Shown in pieces: positions 29,772-40,065 of a stretch of 64,000 bases of DNA. Position numbers and translations under genes: made by a program. Below the pieces are notes generated by a model. It made no database searches. It worked only from the letters and a program-made list of their open reading frames with translations, and had not been told where the DNA came from. Position 1 is the first letter of the stretch. Each line of letters starts with the position of its first letter. This stretch comes from CAVTYH01 sp963738835 (GTDB lineage Bacteria; Planctomycetota; Planctomycetia; Pirellulales; JADZDJ01), in NCBI GenBank assembly GCA_963738835.1, contig CAVTYH010000002.1, positions 558,001 to 622,000 of the forward strand, read 5' to 3'.

Positions 29772-31493
29772 TCATTCCCACAACGGCACTGGTTGGAATT
29801 GACCGACGTCGAATAAACCGTCGGGGCCAAGTTTCAGGGCGGGGATCACCAGCAGCGCCATGAACGAAAGCGTCATGTACGGCGCCGAGAGAGTTGAACC
29901 GAGTTGTTTCGCCAGGGCATCGATGCGCGAATACTCTTGGGCAACGACGTGACCATCTTCGGCCGACATTAAGCCGGCGATCGGCAGCGGCAGCACAGCT
30001 TCCACCGGCTTGCCGTCCACCGTTCCCACCGCACTGATGCCCCCTTTACATTCAATTAGCAGATTCATCGCGCGGGCAATCGATGGGTCATCAACGCCCA
30101 CGGCCAGCAAATTGTGCGAATCATGCGAGACGCTGGAAGCAATCGCGCCCGATTTCAGGCCGAAGTTCTTGATGAACCCGATGGCCGGCGGCCCACCGTT
30201 GTAACGATCGACCAGGGCCATTTTTAGCACGTCGCCAGCGACATCGGAGACAATGTTGCCGTTTTCAATTTTGGGAGAGGCTCGCAATTGGCCCGTGACG
30301 ATTTGACCGTCGATGGCTTCGATGACACGCATCATCGTCCCCCTCACCCTGCCCTTTGCCGCCGGGGGAGAGGGTTCGGCAACGGCAAATTCCTCCGCGG
30401 TGCGCGGCGGTGTGCGAAATTGGTTCACGATGGGCGGGGCGATTCGCTGCAGCGGTGTTTGGCCTCGTTCCGCTACAACTTGACCGTCGATTACGGTTCG
30501 CAAAACGTTGAGCTGTTCGAGATTATCGACTTCAATAAAATCGGCGGCATCGCCGGGCCGCAGCAGACCGACATCCAACTTGTAATGCAACACCGGGTTA
30601 ACGCATGCCGCCCGCAGCACGGCGAACAGCGGTTGGCCAAGGCGGATCGCACGCACGACCAATTGATTGTTGTGGCCAACAACCAAATCATTGGGGTGCT
30701 TATCGTCGCTGCACAGCATGCACATTTCCGGATGCTGCCCGATGAGCGGATAAAGCGCCTCGAAGTTTTTGGCGGCCGAACCTTCGCGGATCAGACACTT
30801 GATGCCCAGGCTGATTTTTTCCAAGCCCTCTTCATATTGGAAACTTTCGTGATCGGTCGTGATTCCGGCGGCCGCGTATTTTTTCAAGCCGTCGCCGCGC
30901 AAGCCGGGAGCGTGACCATCGACCGGTTTGTGGCGCTCGTGAGCGGCGCGAATCTTCGCCATCACTTCCGGATCGTCGTGCAACACGCCGGGGAAGTTCA
31001 TCATTTCCGACAGATATTTGATCGCCGGGTCGTCGAGAATTCTCGCGACCTCTGCTGCATCGAGGACCGCGCCAGATTTGTCGAACGCACATGCCGGCAC
31101 ACAACTTGAGGCGCCAAAATGAAACTTGAGTGGCGAGTTCCGCGCGTCGTCGATCATGTAGCGGATTCCCGGCGTGCCCAGCACATTGGCGATTTCATGG
31201 GGATCGGAAACAGTGGCCACCGTGCCATGCACCACCGCCAACCGACCGAATTCGCTCGGCACCAGCATCGAACTTTCGATATGCACATGGGCATCGACGA
31301 AGCCGGGCAGCAAAAACGGCGGCGGGGCCGTGGCGGTTTCCTCAATGCGCTGGACCCGGCCATTGACGATATGCACCGTGCCGGGAAAAACCCGCTGGCC
31401 GATGACGTCGACAATTTGTCCCGAAGCGGAATGGATGCTAGGCAGCGGATTCAAGGCGATTTCTCCTGGTTTAAGTGACAGCCAAGTATGCAC
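29772..31493 (-). CDS. ade: adenine deaminase
   Basis: 573 aa, amidohydrolase fold. It converts adenine to hypoxanthine and ammonia for purine salvage. Metal-site motif PGFVDAHVHIESSM (63-76), then HGTVATVSDPHEIANV, DGHAPGLRG and the Ade-specific CSDDKHPNDL (261-270). The C-terminal half holds SVSHDSHNLLAVGVDD and the closing TLSFMALLVIPALK, characteristic of Ade. Residues about 373-386 (AEPSPPAAKGRVRG) are coded by a palindromic repeat not expected in the family. The frame stays open through it. Confidence 0.94.
   Translation of the reverse strand: MHTWLSLKPGEIALNPLPSIHSASGQIVDVIGQRVFPGTVHIVNGRVQRIEETATAPPPFLLPGFVDAHVHIESSMLVPSEFGRLAVVHGTVATVSDPHEIANVLGTPGIRYMIDDARNSPLKFHFGASSCVPACAFDKSGAVLDAAEVARILDDPAIKYLSEMMNFPGVLHDDPEVMAKIRAAHERHKPVDGHAPGLRGDGLKKYAAAGITTDHESFQYEEGLEKISLGIKCLIREGSAAKNFEALYPLIGQHPEMCMLCSDDKHPNDLVVGHNNQLVVRAIRLGQPLFAVLRAACVNPVLHYKLDVGLLRPGDAADFIEVDNLEQLNVLRTVIDGQVVAERGQTPLQRIAPPIVNQFRTPPRTAEEFAVAEPSPPAAKGRVRGTMMRVIEAIDGQIVTGQLRASPKIENGNIVSDVAGDVLKMALVDRYNGGPPAIGFIKNFGLKSGAIASSVSHDSHNLLAVGVDDPSIARAMNLLIECKGGISAVGTVDGKPVEAVLPLPIAGLMSAEDGHVVAQEYSRIDALAKQLGSTLSAPYMTLSFMALLVIPALKLGPDGLFDVGQFQPVPLWE
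30339..30376. repeat. palindromic repeat inside ade (copy B2)
   Basis: CCCCTCACCCTGCCCTTTGC then CGCCGGGGGAGAGGG. Same family as copies at 58-103, 43106-43148, 55525-55565 and 55728-55766, but here inside a coding gene, in frame, between the two halves of the deaminase. Confidence 0.75.
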
Positions 31494-31746
31494 AGTTCGG
31501 TCGCTGCGAACCGGTCCGATTTTATGCCGTTTTCCGGCAGGCCAGTAGGGTGCGGCTCGGCCCTGACGATTGGCCCAAAAAATATGCCCTGCGACTCGAC
31601 ACGGCCATTATTTCATGTTGAAATAGGAGTTTACGACTCATTCGCCACCGGGATTGACTGGGGAGTTGCCCACGGCGAAATCGCGGCTGTCGGTGATCAG
31701 CCTCCCGCCTGGTTTTGCCTACCCATTTTTCTTGCCGGGGTCATTC

Positions 31747-34494
31747 ATGAGCGCACGGCGCACAAGCTTTGGTCGAATTGTTGATCGTCTGGGAGCACTG
31801 CTGGCGATGATGGTCGCCGTTCAATTTGGCACGGCATGCATTGCCAGCGCTGCCGATGGGCCGAAGCTGAAACTTGAAAAGGGAGATCGCGTTGTTCTCA
31901 TCGGCAACACGCTGGCCGAGCGAATGCAGTACTTCGGCAACTGGGAAACGTTGCTGCATAGCCGCTTTCCCGACTTGGAACTGGTCGTCCGCAATTTGGG
32001 TTGGTCGGCCGATGAAATTGCCCTGCGCCCGCGATCGCTGGATTTCAAGAACCACGGCGACACGCTGCAAGGTCTGAAGGCCGATGTGGTGATCACCTTC
32101 TTCGGCTTCAACGAATCATTCGGCGGCAAAGAGGGGCTGCCGAAATTCGAAAAGAACCTCGACGCCTTCATCAAGGAAACCACCGGCACCAACTACAACG
32201 GCAAGAATTCGCCGCGGCTGGCGCTGGTTTCGCCCATCGCCCATGAAAACCTGGACGACAAAGACATCACCGATGGCAAAGAGAACAATGTCAATCTGAA
32301 GTTCTATACCGAGGCCATGGCCAAGGCCGCCAAGAAATACAACATTCCGTTTGTCGATCTGTTCACGCCATCTCAGAAGGCAATGCACGACTGCCGACAA
32401 AAAACTAACCATCAACGGCGTCCACTTGAACGAACATGGCGATGAAATCGTGGCCAAAATCTTGGACGAAGGTCTGTTCGGCCCGCGACCCTCGGCCACC
32501 AGCAGCGTCGATTAGGGGAAACTTCGGGCTGAGGTCAACGAGAAAAACCTGCAATTCTTCTACGATCATCGGGCCGTGAACGGCTATTACATTTACGGCG
32601 GCCGGAAAGCCCCCTTCGGCATTATCAATTTCCCTGAGGAGTTCGAAAAACTGCGAAAGATGATCGATAACCGCGATCAGCGAATATGGGCCGTTGCGCA
32701 AGGCAAATCGGTGCTCGAAAGAAATCGACGACAGCAACACCGGGCCGTTGCCCGACATCAAAACGAATTTCAAAAGCGCAATTACGCTCACTTCGCCGGC
32801 AGAATCGCAAACGAAAATGTCGTTGCCCGAAGGGTACGAGGTGAATTTGTTCGCCTCGGAAGTCGAATTTCCCGACCTGCAAAAGCCGGTGGCGAATGAC
32901 GTTCGATAACCGCGGCCGCTTGTGGGTCACGGCGGCTCCGTCGTATCCGCAGTACTCGCCGGGCATTCCGGCCAACGACAAGATTCTGATCTTCGAAGAC
33001 ACCAACGGCGACGGCAAAGCCGACACGTGCAAAGTGTTCGCCGACAAGTTGTATTTGCCAACGGCCATTGAACTGGGCTATGGCAAAGTGTTTGTCTCGG
33101 AACAGCCGAACATCATGATGCTGGAAGACACCGACGGCGACGACAAAGCCGACCAGCGCGAGCTGATTTTGCACGGCTTCGATTCCGGCGATTCTCACCA
33201 TGCTTGCCATTCGTTCGTCTGGGATCCCGGCATGGCGCTTTATTTTCAGGAAGGGACGTTCCTGCACACGCAAATCGAGACGCCCTACGGTCCGGTGCGT
33301 GGCCACAACGCGAACATCTATCGGTTCGAGCCGCACACTTGGAAACTCGACAATTACGTGTCTTATCGTTTCGCCAATCCGTGGGGGCATGCCTTCGACC
33401 GCTGGGGTCAAGACTTCGTGGCCGATGCCTCGGGCGGCGCCAATTACTACGCCACCGCTTTTTCCGGCGACGTCGATTACCCCAACAAGCACGCCGGCAT
33501 GCAGCAATTCTTGAAGAAACAATGGCGTCCGACCGCGGGCTGCGAACTAATTTCCAGCCGAAATTTTCCGGACGAAGTGCAGGGCGATTATCTCTTGAAC
33601 AACGTGATCGGCTTCCAAGGCACATTGCAATACAAGATGCGTGAAGAAGGCTCCGGCTTTGCCGCTGATCCGGTCGATCCGCTGCTGCGTTCGTTCCGAT
33701 CCGAACTACCGGCCCGTCGCTTTGCAATTTGGTCCCGACGGCGCACTTGTATGTCATCGACTGGTTCAATCCGCTCATCGGCCACATGCAGCATTCCATT
33801 CGCGACCCTAACCGCGACCACAGCCACGGCCGTATCTGGCGAATCACCTACAAAAACCGGCCGCTGGTGACGGCACCGAAAATTGCGGGCGAATCGATTC
33901 CCAAGCTGCTCGATTTGCTGAAAATCTACGAAGACCGCACACGCTATCGGGTGCGGCGAACTGAGCGAGCGAAAAACGGCAGACGTGATGACGGCGCTCG
34001 ACCAGTGGATTTCCGGCCTCGACAAAAGCGACCCCGACTTTCAGCACAACATGCTGGAAGCGCTGTGGGTGCGGCAGCAGCACAATGTTGTCGATCAGAA
34101 GTTGCTGGAACAAATGCTGAAATCGCCCGATTACCGAGCCCGCGCCGCCGCCACGCGAGTGCTCTGTTACTGGCGCGATCGCATCAACGAGCCGCTCAAA
34201 TTGCTCGAGCAACAGGTGAACGACGATCATCCGCGCGTTCGCCTGGAAGCGATCCGAGCTTTAAGTTTCTTCCGCGGCAAAGATGCCGATCCGGCCCGGC
34301 AAATCGCCGTGGCGTCGCTGGTGCTGCCGCAAGACTACTATCTGGAATACACGTGGAAGGAAACCGACAGCACGCTCGAGAAACGCGCCAGCGGAGAAGA
34401 TCCGCTGGAGGCTTGGCATGAAAAGGGGGGTCGAGGCAAAAGCAAAATCGAAAAGAGCGATAAGCTGAACGATTATTTCACCATTCCACGCTGA
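31747..34494 (+). CDS. secreted SGNH-hydrolase / PVC-type dehydrogenase / HEAT protein (about five indels and one stop)
   Basis: About 915 aa when repaired. Signal segment (LGALLAMMVAVQFGTACIAS) after the ATG at 31747. An SGNH-like domain has GDRVVLIGNTLAERMQYFGN, VVITFFGFNESFGG and VHLNEHGDEIVAK. A PVC-type membrane-bound dehydrogenase propeller follows (PEGYEVNLFASE, DNRGRLWVTAAPSYPQY, DTNGDGKADTC, DFVADASGGANYYAT). HEAT-like helices close it, with LNDYFTIPR at the end. Frame changes lie near 32400, 32712, 32895 (+A), 33690 (+T) and 33955 (-1). An in-frame TAG at 32513-32515 stands where SVDYGKLRAEV is expected. Its partner is the cytochrome c gene downstream. Substrate unknown; the family is linked to extracellular carbohydrate oxidation in PVC bacteria. 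Confidence 0.85.
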
Positions 34495-34582
34495 GACGAT
34501 CGCGGCTCAAGCACACCGTGCGTTTCAAGAAATCGCTTGCGGTTTAGCAGAATCCACCGTCACAAATTCCAACTGTCGGTCT

Positions 34583-36421
34583 ATGAGCAGAGCGTTCTAC
34601 AGGTTTTTACCGCTCCTTGCGCTATGCGCGTTTGCCGGCAACGAACGCCATTGCCGTGCCGACGAAAAAAAGCCCGGCCCCGCTGCACCGCTGATGAAGC
34701 TCTTGCAAAGCGGCAAGCTGCCGAAAGAACGCATCGGCCTGGTGGTCGAGATGGTCTGCAACAAGGGCAACGCCGACGATCTGGCGTACATTTTCCAGCA
34801 GGCGCTCGATCCTAACGTGTGGCCCCAGGAAACGCGGCTTAAAGCGTTCGACCTCTTGGCAAGCGCGGCGGAAAATCACAAGACGCCCTCTGGCGATCTG
34901 GCGGCCATTAAAACTTTGGTGCTGCCAGTCGCAGCGCCGAAAGACAATGCCTTGCAACTCAAGGCAATTCGCTTGGCCGGGTTGTGGAAGGTGAAAAACG
35001 CGGCGGGCGATTTGAAAACGCTGGCACTATCATCACCAACGGGCAGCGAGTTGCAATCGGGCGCAATCGAAAGTCTGGCCACGATCGGCGGTCCCGAAAG
35101 CCGGGTGACGTTGGAAAAGTTAGCTGCCAAGGGTCAACCACAGACGCTGCGTTATCGCGCCGTCACGGCATTGGCGAAAATCGATCTAGCTAAGGCGGCG
35201 AAGGCTGCTGCCGAATCACTGGCCGATGCCTCGTCTGACGATGACCCAGGGACCATGCTCGATGAATTCTTGACTCGTCAACAAGGGCCCAAGGCACTGG
35301 CCACCGCGCTGGAAGCCGTCAAATTGAACAAAGACGTGGCCCGAGTGGCGTTGCGATACATGATGTCGGTCGGTCACAGCGAGCCAGCGCTCTCCGATGT
35401 GCTTAGCAAAGCCGCAGACGTGCCGGCCAACCCGCCTCTGCCGACAGAAGATGAGGTGAAGAGCCTGACCGAAGAAGTGGCGAAGAAAGGCAACGGCGCG
35501 CGGGGTGAAGAAGTATTTCGCCGGGCCGACATCAGTTGCATGCGATGCCACTCGGTGAGCAAAGCCGGTGGCGAAGTAGGTCCCGACCTGAGCCCGGTTG
35601 GAAAATCGTCACCGCTCGATTACATCGTCCGATCGATTCTCAATCCCAGTGCTCAAATCAAAGAGGAATTCGACACGCGGATCATCGTCACGGACGCCGG
35701 TGTGCAATACATGGGCATCGTGAAAAATCGGAACGATACGCAAGTGCAGCTCAAAGATGCTTCGGGCAAGCTTATCACTATCCCGGTTGCCAACATCGAC
35801 GAAGAGAAGCCGGGCAAATCTCTCATGCCGGAGGGCATCACCAAGTTTCTCACACATCAGGAGTTTCTCGATCTGGCGAAGTTTGTGAGTGAATTGGGGA
35901 AGCCAGGCCCCTTTGAAATTCGCGCCGTGCCCTCGATTCAGCGGTGGCGAGTAATGCGACGGCCGCCCGATTCGGCCGTGGGCGCGGTGCTCAATGTCGA
36001 CGCGTTTCGAGATGACGTGCTGGGGAGCAAGCCGGAAGAATGGGCTCCGGTGTATGCCAAGGTTGCTGGAGCGCTGCCCGTGACCGACGCTGCGGGTCTT
36101 ACGGCGCTGGGGAAAACAGTCGCTGGCAGCCAGCAGGCCGGACCAATTTATCTGCAAGGGGAAGTCGACGTTACCGAGGAAGGCAAGCTCGGTTTTAAGA
36201 TCGACGCCCCGCCGGGAACGGTCGCCTGGGTAAACGCCGCGCCGTTTGAAGGAGATGCTGTGAAACAAATCGTCATCGATTTGCCGGCTTCGGGGTCGGA
36301 GAGCGAACGCAAGCCACACAAAATTACGTTGCGGGTGCCCAAAGTCGAAGGAGACGTTAAAGTCGAGTTGTTCAAACCAAAGGACTCGACCGCGCAATTT
36401 CAACCCGTCGGCGGACCCTGA
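34583..36421 (+). CDS. secreted HEAT-repeat c-type cytochrome, PVC haem-binding family
   Basis: 612 aa, intact. Signal peptide (FYRFLPLLALCAFAG). Helical HEAT-like repeats (about 35-290) contain KAIRLAGLWKVKNAAGDLK and RYRAVTALAKIDLAKAAKAA. The haem domain has CMRCH (319-323), then GGEVGPDLSPVGK and ILNPSAQIKEEFDTRIIVT, the signature of the planctomycete haem-binding domain family. A beta-rich C-terminal domain follows. It lies 88 bases after the dehydrogenase-like gene and likely accepts its electrons. Both are exported. Confidence 0.92.
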   Translation: MSRAFYRFLPLLALCAFAGNERHCRADEKKPGPAAPLMKLLQSGKLPKERIGLVVEMVCNKGNADDLAYIFQQALDPNVWPQETRLKAFDLLASAAENHKTPSGDLAAIKTLVLPVAAPKDNALQLKAIRLAGLWKVKNAAGDLKTLALSSPTGSELQSGAIESLATIGGPESRVTLEKLAAKGQPQTLRYRAVTALAKIDLAKAAKAAAESLADASSDDDPGTMLDEFLTRQQGPKALATALEAVKLNKDVARVALRYMMSVGHSEPALSDVLSKAADVPANPPLPTEDEVKSLTEEVAKKGNGARGEEVFRRADISCMRCHSVSKAGGEVGPDLSPVGKSSPLDYIVRSILNPSAQIKEEFDTRIIVTDAGVQYMGIVKNRNDTQVQLKDASGKLITIPVANIDEEKPGKSLMPEGITKFLTHQEFLDLAKFVSELGKPGPFEIRAVPSIQRWRVMRRPPDSAVGAVLNVDAFRDDVLGSKPEEWAPVYAKVAGALPVTDAAGLTALGKTVAGSQQAGPIYLQGEVDVTEEGKLGFKIDAPPGTVAWVNAAPFEGDAVKQIVIDLPASGSESERKPHKITLRVPKVEGDVKVELFKPKDSTAQFQPVGGP

Positions 36422-36740
36422 GCCAGCGCTTCTTTTGACAGGGCGAGAAGGGAAACTTTCGGCGGCAGTGTTGCCCAGAGTTTAGGCACCCGTCGGTCTC
36501 GGAAGGACGCAAGCCTACGGCTATCTTTTGCCTCTGGCAATGTGCTAACATGTTGCCGCCTTGTGTGCTGCGGCAAACAGGACGTGTCAAGACGCTGACA
36601 ATAGTCTTTCTCGGCACGGACTTTGCTTTCCAGCCCATGTCCCAGGCATGTAAACCCGGGTTAGCGGCGTTTGGGAAGACGCCGCTGCTTCTACCATACC
36701 CGCTGGCAGGAGGCCGCTTCATCATCGAGCGTCTTGGATT
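36422..36740. other. 319-base intergenic region with a hairpin
   Basis: No gene seen. AGCGGCGT (36663-36670) pairs with ACGCCGCT (36679-36686) around an 8-base loop in a GTTAGCGGCG context reminiscent of the GTAGCGGC repeat family. It may end the cytochrome transcript. Confidence 0.45.
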
Positions 36741-38228
36741 ATGCGCTTTGCCAGTTACTCGTCCGACGGTTTTTACGATGAGATGTTCCTAGCCGATGGC
36801 ACACCCCGTGCGCGGTGTGAATCACTGGTGCGGCGGATCGAATCGCTTTCCGATGGCGAATTGCAGCGCCGCCAGCATGATGCCGAACGGACGCTGATGA
36901 ACCTGGGCATCACGTTCACGGTGTATGGCCATGATGCCGGCACGGAAAAAATCTGGCCGTTCGATGTGGTGCCCCGCGTGGTGGAAGCCGCGGAATGGGA
37001 CGTCATTGAGCGCGGCCTGAAGCAGCGAATCACCGCCCTGAATTTGTTCATCAACGATGTTTACAATCGTCGGCAAATCATCCGCGACGGCGTGGTTCCA
37101 GAATTTCTGCTGCATTCGGGCAAGTGTTATTTGCCGCCGTGCGCCGATTTGAATCCGCCGCGCAGGCGTTTGGGCACACATTACCGGCACCGATCTGGTA
37201 CGCGACGGCGATGGTCAGTTTTACGTGCTGGAAGACAATTTGCGTTGTCCGTCCGGTGTGTCGTACGTGCTTGAAAATCGCGAGGTGATGAAACGCGACT
37301 TTCCCGCAAGTGTTCGAAGGGCTGCGAATTCGCGCCGTCGAAGATTATCCCGAGCGGCTGCTAAGAACGCTGCAATACGTGGCGCCGCCCGCGACCGACG
37401 ATCCGACGGTTGTCTTGCTCAGCCCGGGCATCTTCAACTCGGCCTATTTCGAACATTCGTTCCTCGCCCAGCAAATGGGCGTGGAATTGGTCGAGGGACG
37501 CGATCTGGTGGTGCTCGACGATTTCGTTTACATGCGCACCACGCAGGGCATTCAACGGGTTGACGTCATTTATCGCCGCATCGACGATACCTTCCTCGAT
37601 CCGAAGTCCTTCCGGCCCGATTCGATGCTCGGCGTGCCCGGGCTAATGCGAGCTTATCGTGCCGGGCATGTCGCGCTGGCGAACGCTCCCGGCACCGGCA
37701 TTGCCGACGACAAGGCGGTGTATGCCTACGTGCCGCAGATCATCAAATACTATCTGGGCGAGGACATCATTCTGCCCAACGTGCCGACCTACATTTGCGC
37801 CGAGTCGAAACAGTGCGAGCACGTGCTGGCCAACCTCGACAAACTGGTCGTTAAACCGACGAACGAATCGGGGGGTTACGGCCTGATGATCGGCCCGAAA
37901 TCGTCGCCGGCCGAACACGCCGCCTGTGCCGACCGCATTCGGGCCAACCCGCGCGATTATATCGCCCAACCGATGATCGCTTTGTCGCGCGTGCCGTCTT
38001 TGATTGGAGATCACTTCGAAGGCCGCCACGTCGATTTGCGGCCCTACATTCTGTTCGGCGAAGACGTTTTCGTGTTGCCCGGCGGACTTGACGCGCGTGG
38101 CTTTGCAGCGCGGCTCGCTGGTGGTGAATTCGTCCCAAGGCGGTGGCAGCAAAGACACCTGGGTGCTGCAAGCCGACGGCGGGCAGTGGCAAAGCCAATC
38201 ACAAGAAATGGCGCTTTCAACGAGTTGA
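36741..38228 (+). CDS. circularly permuted ATP-grasp protein (three indels)
   Basis: About 495 aa after repair. Family blocks: MRFASYSSDGFYDEMF, NLGITFTVYGHDAGTEKIWP and FDVVPRVVEAAEWDVIERGL. After the first join come GVWAHITGTDLVRDGDGQFY and VLEDNLRCPSGVSYVLENR, then KPTNESGGYGLMIGPKSS and HVDLRPYILFGEDVFVLPGG. Indels near 37165 (+C), 37300 (+C in TTTCCCGCAAG) and 38095 (+G) each restore the family exactly. This ATP-grasp class is predicted to form amide bonds in a peptide-tagging or peptide-synthesis pathway together with the alpha-E, Anbu and transglutaminase proteins encoded next. Confidence 0.93.
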
Positions 38229-38237
38229 ACGTGAATG

Positions 38238-38265
38238 ATTCACCGCAGAGGACGCGGCGGTGAAT
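38238..38265. repeat. short hairpin, CACCGC(AGAG) type
   Basis: ATTCACCGC (38238-38246) and GCGGTGAAT (38257-38265) flank AGAGGACGCG. It looks like a minimal version of the CACGGAGACACGGAG/CACCGCGGAGGACGCAGAG repeats, placed between the ATP-grasp and alpha-E genes. Confidence 0.55.
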
Positions 38266-38303
38266 TCGTGCGGATGGTTGTAAAAGAACGGTAGGCGGAT
38301 TGA

Positions 38304-39290
38304 ATGCTTAGCCGCGTGGCTGATTGCGTTTTTTGGATGAGCCGCTACATCGAGCGGGCCGAAAATGCTGCGCGGTTTGTCGATGTCAATTTGAACCTGA
38401 CACTCGATCTGGGCGGCACGCTGGCAAATCAATGGGATCCGCTAATCTATACGACCGGAGATCACGAGGAGTTTTACAAGCGCTACGGCACAGCGACCCA
38501 GAAGAATGCCGCTGGCGATGCTCACATTCGATGAAGAGAATCCAAACTCGATCATCTCCTGTCTGACATATGCCCGCGAGAATGCCCGCACGATTCGCGA
38601 AATCATTGCCGCCCCGGTCTGGGAAGAACTCAACAAGTTCTATTTGCTGGTGAAAGATGCCGCGCGCAACGGGAAGGCGGCCGACAACCCCTTCGAGTTT
38701 TTCAACCACGTGAAACGCAGCGGGCAGCTCATCGTCGGCATCATGGAAGCCACGATGTCGCGGGGCGAAGCCTGGCATTTCGCCCAAATGGGCCGGTTGC
38801 TGGAACGGGCCGATAAAACTTCGCGCATTTTCGATGTGAAATATTATATCTTGCTGCCCAGTGTGGCCGATGTGGGCACGCCGCTGGATTCGGTCCAATG
38901 GTCGGCGTTGTTGAAATCGGCCAGCGCCCTGGAGATGTATCGCAAATGCCACGGCCAAATTATGCCCGACGCCGTGGCGGAGTTTTTGATTCTCGACGCC
39001 GAATTTCCGCGGGCACTGCGGTTCTGCCTGCGGGCGCCGAAGAATCGCTGCACGCCGTAACCGGCACCGCCGCCACGTCGTTTCGCAATCAGGCCGAACG
39101 CCGACTGGGTCAATTACGTTCGGAGCTCGATTACGCTCAAATCAGCGACATTATCGATCACGGCCTGCACGAATTTATCGATAACTTTCAGAACAAACTG
39201 AACCTGGTTGGCGAGGCAATTCACGCCACGTTCTTTGCCCAACGCCCACTGGCGGGAACCAGCCACCTGCGACACGGAGCCGCACAATGA
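38304..39290 (+). CDS. alpha-E domain protein (two indels)
   Basis: About 328 aa when repaired, all helical. MLSRVADCVFWMSRYIERAE with NAARFVDVNLNLTLDL is the diagnostic alpha-E opening. After a frame change near 38510 come LTFDEENPNSIISCLTYARE and NARTIREIIAAPVWEELNK. After a second near 39030 come AEESLHAVTGTAATSFRNQA and ERRLGQLRSELDYA. The TGA at 39288-39290 overlaps the Anbu ATG. Alpha-E proteins always travel with the permuted ATP-grasp protein and are thought to form its helical partner or substrate carrier. Confidence 0.92.
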
Positions 39291-40044
39291 CGTTTTGCCT
39301 GGCCATGAAAGTGCAGGGCGGTTTAGTCGGAATCGCCGACACGCGGGTGACTTCCGGGGCCGAATGCATTACAGCTCGAAAGCTTACGGTGTTTCAGCAC
39401 GCGGGTCATCCGCTGTTTGTCATGACTTCCGGCTTGCGCAGCGTGCGCGACAAAGTCGTCACGTATTTCGAAGAAGCACTGGACGAAACGCCGACAGAGT
39501 TCGATCGCCTGCACAAAGCCCTCAACGCGCTGGCTGCCCAAACGCGCCGCGTGGCTTCTGAAGACAAGGAAGCACTGGAGAACAGCAAGCTGCATTTCAA
39601 TTTCCATGCGCTCGTCGGCGGCCAGATGAAGCACGACCGCGAACATAAGTTGTATCTGTTGTATCCGCAGGGAAATTGGGTGGAAGTCGGACCAGGCACG
39701 CCGTATTCCATCATCGGTGAAACCGGCTATGGCAAACCGATTTTGGATCGCACGCTCAAATACTCCGACAGCATGCAGTTAGCGCTGAAGGTGGGTGCCC
39801 TGGCTTTCGACAGTACCCGCATCAGCAGCACCACCGTCGATTTTCCGCTGGATGTCGTGCTCTTCGAGCGTGACGGCCACGAAATGTACGAGTGCCGGTA
39901 CGAAAAGGCAGATCTGGCGGAAAGTTGTCAATGGTGGCAAGAACGGCTGCGCGCTCGCTCAACGAGTTGCCCTCACATTGGCTAGGCAAGGCCTTCGTGC
40001 GCTTGGAGCAACGGCATTCGGAGACGATTCCGATCAGCGGGTAG
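39287..40044 (+). CDS. Anbu-type proteasome-like peptidase (one C-terminal frameshift)
   Basis: About 252 aa after repair. MTFCLAMKVQGGLVGIADTR shows Thr 2 as the expected N-terminal nucleophile after Met removal, with the beta-subunit-like GIADTRVTSG. Later YSIIGETGYGKPILDR and SSTTVDFPLDVVLFERDGHE match the Anbu (ancestral beta subunit) family, relatives of HslV. The first frame ends at 39985. One indel near 39955 recovers SLNELPSHWLGKAFVRLEQR and HSETIPISG with TAG at 40042-40044. It is expected to form a self-compartmentalised protease acting on the product of the ATP-grasp system. Confidence 0.92.
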
Positions 40045-40065
40045 CTTAGTGCCTACCGTCTACCA

